Assembly: GCF_015354055.1 (NCBI RefSeq)
Contig: NZ_JACHTM010000001.1
Location: 806,001-870,000, forward strand
DNA length: 64,000 bases
Direction: 5' to 3'
From: Thermaurantiacus tibetensis
GTDB taxonomy: Bacteria > Pseudomonadota > Alphaproteobacteria > Sphingomonadales > Sphingomonadaceae
Below, in pieces: positions 58,215-64,000 of the stretch. A program made the translations under genes and the position numbers. The notes under the pieces are model-generated. The model made no database searches. It saw only the letters and a program-made list of their open reading frames with translations, and was not told the DNA's origin. The first letter of the stretch is position 1. Every line of letters starts with the position of its first letter.

Positions 58215-61200
58215 ATGCCGGCGGGGCTGGTGTCCGCCATCGTCGTTCTTGCCTACGGGCTGATGCTCGTGGCCGTGGCCCGCCGGGTCGACCGCTCCGG
58301 CCTGCCCCGGCCGGCCCTGTCGCTTGTCTATCCGCTTTCGATCGCGGTCTACTTCACCTCCTGGTCGTTCTTCGGGGCGGTGGGCACCGCCGCCGCCGAC
58401 GGCTGGCCCTATCTTGCCATCTATCTCGGGCCGGCGCTCGCGCTGCTGTTTGCCCCGGGCTTCTTCGTACGACTTGCCGGCCAGGTCCGCGAGCGCCGGG
58501 CACTCTCGATCGGCGACTTCCTCGCCCAGCAGCACGACCGCAGCCGGAAGGTGGCCGTGCTGGTGGCACTCATCGCTCTCGTTGCCTCCGTCCCCTACAT
58601 CGCACTGCAGCTGCGCGCCGTCGCCTCGACCTTTGCCGTCCTTGCCGGGCTCGAGCGATCCGGTGTGGCGGGCCTGATCACGGCCCTGGCGCTTGCGGCC
58701 TTCGCCATCCTGTTCGGTGCGCGCACGGTAGAGGTCGCTCGGCACAACCGCGGCCTCGTGGCTGCGCTCGCGCTCGAGTCCCTCGTGAAGCTGGCCGCGC
58801 TCCTCGCGCTGGGGCTCTACGCTCTCGTGCTCGTTTCCGGCAGCACCCCGCAGGCCTTGGCCGCCCAAGCCATGCTTGCCGAGCAATTTGCCGAAGGACC
58901 GGGCGCCGGCTTCTTCGCCGCCACCCTTGCCGCGGGCCTCGCCATCCTTTGCCTGCCGCGGCAGTTCTATCTCGGCTTCGTCGAGGCGCCCTCGCCGGAG
59001 GCCGTCAGAGACGCACGCGTCCCCTTCCTGCTCTACCTCGGCGCCGTCTCGCTCCTCGCCCTTCCGCTGGCCGCTGCCGGCCTCGCGATCCTCGGCCCCG
59101 CTGTCCCGCCCGATCTCTACGTGCTGGCGCTGCCGCTCGAGACCGGCGCCACTGCACTTGCCCACATCGCCTTCCTCGGCGGCTTTTCGGCGGCAACCGC
59201 GATGATCATCGCCGAGACGCTCGCGCTTGCCACCATGGCGACGAACGACCTTCTCGCCCCGCTGCTCCTGCAAAGGGATCTCGACCGACGCGGTGCCGAC
59301 CTCGGGCGGCGGATGCGCCGCGCCCGGCGTGCCGTGATCGTCGCCATCATCGCGGCCGCATTCCTCTACGCCGAAACGCTCGAGGGCAGCCGCTCGCTGG
59401 CCACGATCGGCCTCGTGGCCTTTGCCGGTGTCGCCCAGTTCGCGCCAGGGCTCGTGCTCGCCTCCGCCTTCCGGGTCTCGAACGGGCCTGCGACCGCGGC
59501 CGGGCTGGGCGCGGGCGGTCTTGCCTGGCTCTTCACCCTTTTCCTTCCCTCCTTCGCGGGCCCGGCCGTCGCCGACCGGCTCGGCAATGCCACGGCAGGA
59601 CTGCTCCATCCCCATGCCCTGTTCGGCCTGTCGTTCGGGGACCCGCTGGCCCATGGGCTCTTCTGGAGCCTCGGGCTCAACCTCCTCGCAATGGGAGCAG
59701 TGTTCGCCCGGGACCGCTGGCGGGTTCGGCGCGCGCTCGCCGGCGGGACCGGCCCAGCCGGCATCCGGACACTTGGTGACCTCCGCGCGCTCGCTGCCCG
59801 GTTCGTGGGCGAGGCCGAAGCGAACGCGGCGCTCGGGCCCGAGTTCGGGCCGGCCAGCGGTGCCATCGTGCCGGCTGCGGCCCGCCGAGCGGAGCAGCTG
59901 CTCGCCAGGGTGATCGGCACTCCGTCGGCGCGGCTCCTCATCGGCTCCGCGCTTGCCGGCGGCAGCCTCGACATGACCGAGGTCGTGCGGCTCCTCGACC
60001 GAAGCGGCCAGTCGGTCACGCTGTCGCGGACGCTGCTTGCGGCAACCCTCGAGGCAATCGACCAGGGGGTCTCGGTCATCGACTCCAGCCTCCGGCTCGT
60101 CGCCTGGAACCGTCGCTACCTGGAGCTGTTCGATTACCCTCCCGGCATGGTGGTCATCGGCCGGCCGGTTGCCGATCTCATCCGTTTCAACGCCGAGCGT
60201 GGGGAATGCGGCCCGGGAGAAGTGGAGGCGCATGTCGCGCGCCGGCTCTGGCATCTCTCGCGCGGCCTTCCCCACGCCTTCGAGCGGCAGCGGCCATCCG
60301 GACGCTGGATCCGCACGGCCGGGGCCCCGATCCCGGGCGGCGGCTATGTCATGAGCTTCACCGACATCACGGTCGAGAAGCAGGCGCAGGCCGAGCTCGA
60401 ACGGCAGGTCGCCGACCGCACCTCAGACCTGGCCGCCGCCAACCGGGCGCTCGCCGCAGCCAAGGCTGCCGCCGAGGCCGCCACCCGCGACAAGACCCGG
60501 TTCCTTGCCGCCGCAAGCCACGATCTCCAGCAGCCGCTCCACGCCGCCCGCCTGTTCGCGGCAGCCCTCGAGCGCGATCTTGCCGCCGGGAGGCCGGCCG
60601 AGGGCATGCAGGCTCTCGTCTCCGGCATCGCCGGCGCACTGGCCTCGGCCCAGCAGCTGCTCCGGGCCCTGCTCGACGTCTCGCGACTGGATGCCGGCGG
60701 CATCCGCCCCCAGATTTCGGCTGTTCCACTCGGCGACCTCATGGCCGACCTCGAGCGGGAGTTCCTGCCGCTCGCCACGGAAAAGGGCCTTTCGCTCGTC
60801 GTTCGGGTGCGGCCGGCGATGGTCGAGACCGACCGGGGGCTCCTGGCCTCGGTGCTCCGCAACCTCCTCTCGAACGCCATCCGCTACACGCCTTCGGGGC
60901 GGGTCCTGCTGTGCGCCCGGCCCGAAGGCAGGGGGGTACGAATCGAAGTCCGCGACTCGGGGCCAGGCATCGCTGAGGCGGACCAGAAACGGATTTTCGA
61001 GGAGTTCGAGCGCCTTCCGACCACCGGCGGCACGGCGGGGGCGGGGCTCGGCCTCGCCATCGTGGACCGCATCGCCCGCCTTCTCTCGGCTCCGGTGCGT
61101 CTGCGCTCGGCCCCGGGGCGCGGCTCGACCTTCGCCATCACCGTGCCGCTGGCGAAGGCACGGCAGGAAGCCGAGTGGCAGGACGCAGGAACCGCCCCAG

Positions 61201-61595
61201 AGCCCGGGCGGCGTCCGCCCGGCGGTGCGCACATCCTCTGCCTCGACGATGACGCCGCCGCGCTCGACGCGCTCGTAGCCCTTCTCGCCCGCGAAGGCCT
61301 CGTCGCATGGCCGGCAACGACCGCAGCGCAGGCTCTCGAGACCGCGGCCGCAACCCCGCCTGACGCCGCCATCCTCGATCTCGACCTTGGCCCCGGGCCG
61401 ACAGGGCTCGACGTGGCGCAGCGACTCCGGCAGCGGTCGCCCGCCATGCCGATCGCCCTCGTGACCGCCAGCCCCGACAAGGCCAACGGCGCCCGCCTTC
61501 GAGCACTCGGGGTGGCGCTGGTCTCGAAGCCGGCGGACCCTGCCACGCTTCTGGCAGCCCTCGCCCCGGCAGACGTCCGCGCTGCTGCGGAATAG
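58215..61595 (+). CDS. crbS: CrbS-type hybrid sensor histidine kinase (SSS-PAS-HisKA-HATPase-REC)
   Basis: An 1126-aa sensor. Residues 1-500 form about 13 membrane helices of a sodium:solute symporter-like domain. A PAS domain follows at about 605-720 (SVIDSSLRLVAWNRRYLELF), then a short coiled coil. The phospho-His is H769 in AASHDLQQPLHA, the N-box lies near 881 (LRNLLSNAIRYTPSG), the G1 box DSGPGIAE near 914, and a receiver at 1005-1120 with the acceptor Asp near 1056. CrbS in Vibrio and Pseudomonas controls acetyl-CoA synthetase with CrbR; here crbR and acs follow, convergent. Confidence 0.9.
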   Translation: MPAGLVSAIVVLAYGLMLVAVARRVDRSGLPRPALSLVYPLSIAVYFTSWSFFGAVGTAAADGWPYLAIYLGPALALLFAPGFFVRLAGQVRERRALSIGDFLAQQHDRSRKVAVLVALIALVASVPYIALQLRAVASTFAVLAGLERSGVAGLITALALAAFAILFGARTVEVARHNRGLVAALALESLVKLAALLALGLYALVLVSGSTPQALAAQAMLAEQFAEGPGAGFFAATLAAGLAILCLPRQFYLGFVEAPSPEAVRDARVPFLLYLGAVSLLALPLAAAGLAILGPAVPPDLYVLALPLETGATALAHIAFLGGFSAATAMIIAETLALATMATNDLLAPLLLQRDLDRRGADLGRRMRRARRAVIVAIIAAAFLYAETLEGSRSLATIGLVAFAGVAQFAPGLVLASAFRVSNGPATAAGLGAGGLAWLFTLFLPSFAGPAVADRLGNATAGLLHPHALFGLSFGDPLAHGLFWSLGLNLLAMGAVFARDRWRVRRALAGGTGPAGIRTLGDLRALAARFVGEAEANAALGPEFGPASGAIVPAAARRAEQLLARVIGTPSARLLIGSALAGGSLDMTEVVRLLDRSGQSVTLSRTLLAATLEAIDQGVSVIDSSLRLVAWNRRYLELFDYPPGMVVIGRPVADLIRFNAERGECGPGEVEAHVARRLWHLSRGLPHAFERQRPSGRWIRTAGAPIPGGGYVMSFTDITVEKQAQAELERQVADRTSDLAAANRALAAAKAAAEAATRDKTRFLAAASHDLQQPLHAARLFAAALERDLAAGRPAEGMQALVSGIAGALASAQQLLRALLDVSRLDAGGIRPQISAVPLGDLMADLEREFLPLATEKGLSLVVRVRPAMVETDRGLLASVLRNLLSNAIRYTPSGRVLLCARPEGRGVRIEVRDSGPGIAEADQKRIFEEFERLPTTGGTAGAGLGLAIVDRIARLLSAPVRLRSAPGRGSTFAITVPLAKARQEAEWQDAGTAPEPGRRPPGGAHILCLDDDAAALDALVALLAREGLVAWPATTAAQALETAAATPPDAAILDLDLGPGPTGLDVAQRLRQRSPAMPIALVTASPDKANGARLRALGVALVSKPADPATLLAALAPADVRAAAE

Positions 61596-61623
61596 GCGCT
61601 GCTGCGGCAGCGGCGCGCCGCGC

Positions 61624-62244
61624 TCAGCCGGGAAGCGCGAGGCCCAGGGCGCGGGCGGCCAGCACGGCCTGGGTGCGGTTGTGAACTCCAAGCTTGCGCA
61701 TCAGCGCCGTCATGTGCCCCTTCACCGTTGCCTCGCTGATCCCGAGCTCGTGCGCGATCTGCTTGTTGAGCTGTCCTCTCAGCACGCCTGAGAGCACCCT
61801 CCGCTCGGTGGGCGTGAGTGTGCCGATGGTCTCGGCCATGGAAAGCTCGGTGGCAGGCCAGGCCACGGGCTCGGGATCGCCAGCCAGCGCCCGGGCGATC
61901 GCGCTTTCGATATCGGCGAGCTCGGCGCTCTTCGACACGAAGCCCACGGCTCCGAGGGCCCGTGCGGGGCCTGCCGCCCCCGGGTCGGCGGCGGAGACGA
62001 CGAGGATCGGCACGTCCGGGCATTCGGCGCGAAGGGCAGCGACCCCCGACACCCCCTGGGCCCCCGGAAGCCCGAGGTCGAGGAGCACGAGGACGAGCCC
62101 GGGTGCCCCCCGGGCCGCCGCCACCGCCTCGGCAAGCGTGCCCGCCTCCACGACAGCGGCATCGGGCGCAGCCCCGCGCACGGCAAGCACGAGCGCCGCG
62201 CGGAATGCCGGGTGGTCATCGGCGACGAGGATGGTGGCGGCCAT
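61624..62244 (-). CDS. crbR: CrbR-type LuxR/NarL family response regulator
   Basis: A 206-aa response regulator. The receiver domain starts MAATILVADDHPAFRAAL, with the acceptor Asp in LLDLGLPGAQG near residue 53 and the Lys in FVSKSAEL near 103. A LuxR-type helix-turn-helix ends the protein (LTPTERRVLSGVLRGQLNKQIAHELGIS-type). ATG 62244 is chosen over the longer reading, which is acs shadow. It is convergent with crbS and 35 bases downstream of acs on the same strand, the CrbSR-acs arrangement. Confidence 0.88.
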   Translation of the reverse strand: MAATILVADDHPAFRAALVLAVRGAAPDAAVVEAGTLAEAVAAARGAPGLVLVLLDLGLPGAQGVSGVAALRAECPDVPILVVSAADPGAAGPARALGAVGFVSKSAELADIESAIARALAGDPEPVAWPATELSMAETIGTLTPTERRVLSGVLRGQLNKQIAHELGISEATVKGHMTALMRKLGVHNRTQAVLAARALGLALPG

Positions 62245-62279
62245 CCGGGAGCGTCCGCGGGCTGCCCCGGCTCCGCCCT

Positions 62280-64000
<1,721 letters not shown>

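Noticed and set aside
57243-60275. Very long minus-strand frame extending exbB through the crbS gene
   Set aside because: Only the last 252 residues are ExbB; the rest is antisense to crbS with no protein-family likeness.

Overview
The window is 64 kb of very GC-rich DNA, densely packed with protein genes. The set of genes and their order suggest an alphaproteobacterium, probably of the Rhodospirillales/Acetobacterales type. The pointers are a MucR/Ros regulator, Fur, SecB, a five-gene F1 ATP synthase operon without F0 genes, a cyclic beta-1,2-glucan synthase (NdvB), and the collinear run murJ-trpS-nfuA-tsaB-rimI-fur-miaB-phoH-ybeY-corC. The genus cannot be assigned from sequence reading alone. 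No rRNA, tRNA, CRISPR array, insertion sequence or prophage was seen. Many neighbours overlap by ATGA, GTGA or TGATG, so translational coupling is the rule.

Layout. 1-3.3 kb: tail of a GlpQ-like phosphodiesterase, a CYTH-CHAD protein, two hotdog thioesterases and SufE. 3.4-6.4 kb: a phage-shock (envelope stress) locus, pspA-pspB-pspC plus a second PspB-like protein, divergent from pspF, with a near-consensus sigma-54 promoter. 6.4-18.6 kb: a long minus-strand housekeeping run from secB to corC covering export, lipid II flipping, tRNA charging and modification, Fe-S assembly, iron regulation and rRNA maturation. 18.8-21.0 kb: a Tim44-domain protein, MltA and an Smr protein. 21.3-26.0 kb: atpHAGDC, with an epsilon subunit that has only its first domain. 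26.1-28.5 kb: an ACR3-type arsenite exporter coupled to an outer-membrane beta-barrel. 28.5-35.2 kb: two exported proteins (one DUF1838), divergent from an acyl-CoA cluster (MaoC hydratase, two acyl-CoA dehydrogenases, two class III CoA-transferases). 35.2-46.7 kb: SppA, then an 8.5-kb ndvB gene coupled to a tandem universal stress protein. 47.1-48.2 kb: a D-lactate dehydrogenase.

48.0-58.0 kb is the most unusual part. It is one minus-strand block, exbB-exbD-exbD-tonB followed without a break by a V/A-type ATPase operon in the order B-D-I-K-E-(DUF2764-like)-A. This is a circular permutation of the E-DUF2764-A-B-D-I-K order known from Chlamydia-like operons, and it is joined to a TonB energy-transduction system by start/stop overlaps. 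The catalytic subunit A is interrupted by a single in-frame TAG exactly where relatives carry a conserved tryptophan, while the frame stays intact on both sides. The c-ring subunit keeps the residues that bind sodium in the Enterococcus enzyme. 58.2-64 kb: a CrbS-type sensor kinase (solute-symporter domain fused to PAS, kinase and receiver), a LuxR-type response regulator and acetyl-CoA synthetase running off the window end, an acetate-switch locus.

How the genes work together: the cell makes its own F-type ATP synthase and encodes a second rotary ATPase that may move Na+ and is linked to TonB-dependent transport. It monitors envelope damage through Psp, and it handles acyl-CoA and acetate carbon through the 30-35 kb and 58-64 kb loci.
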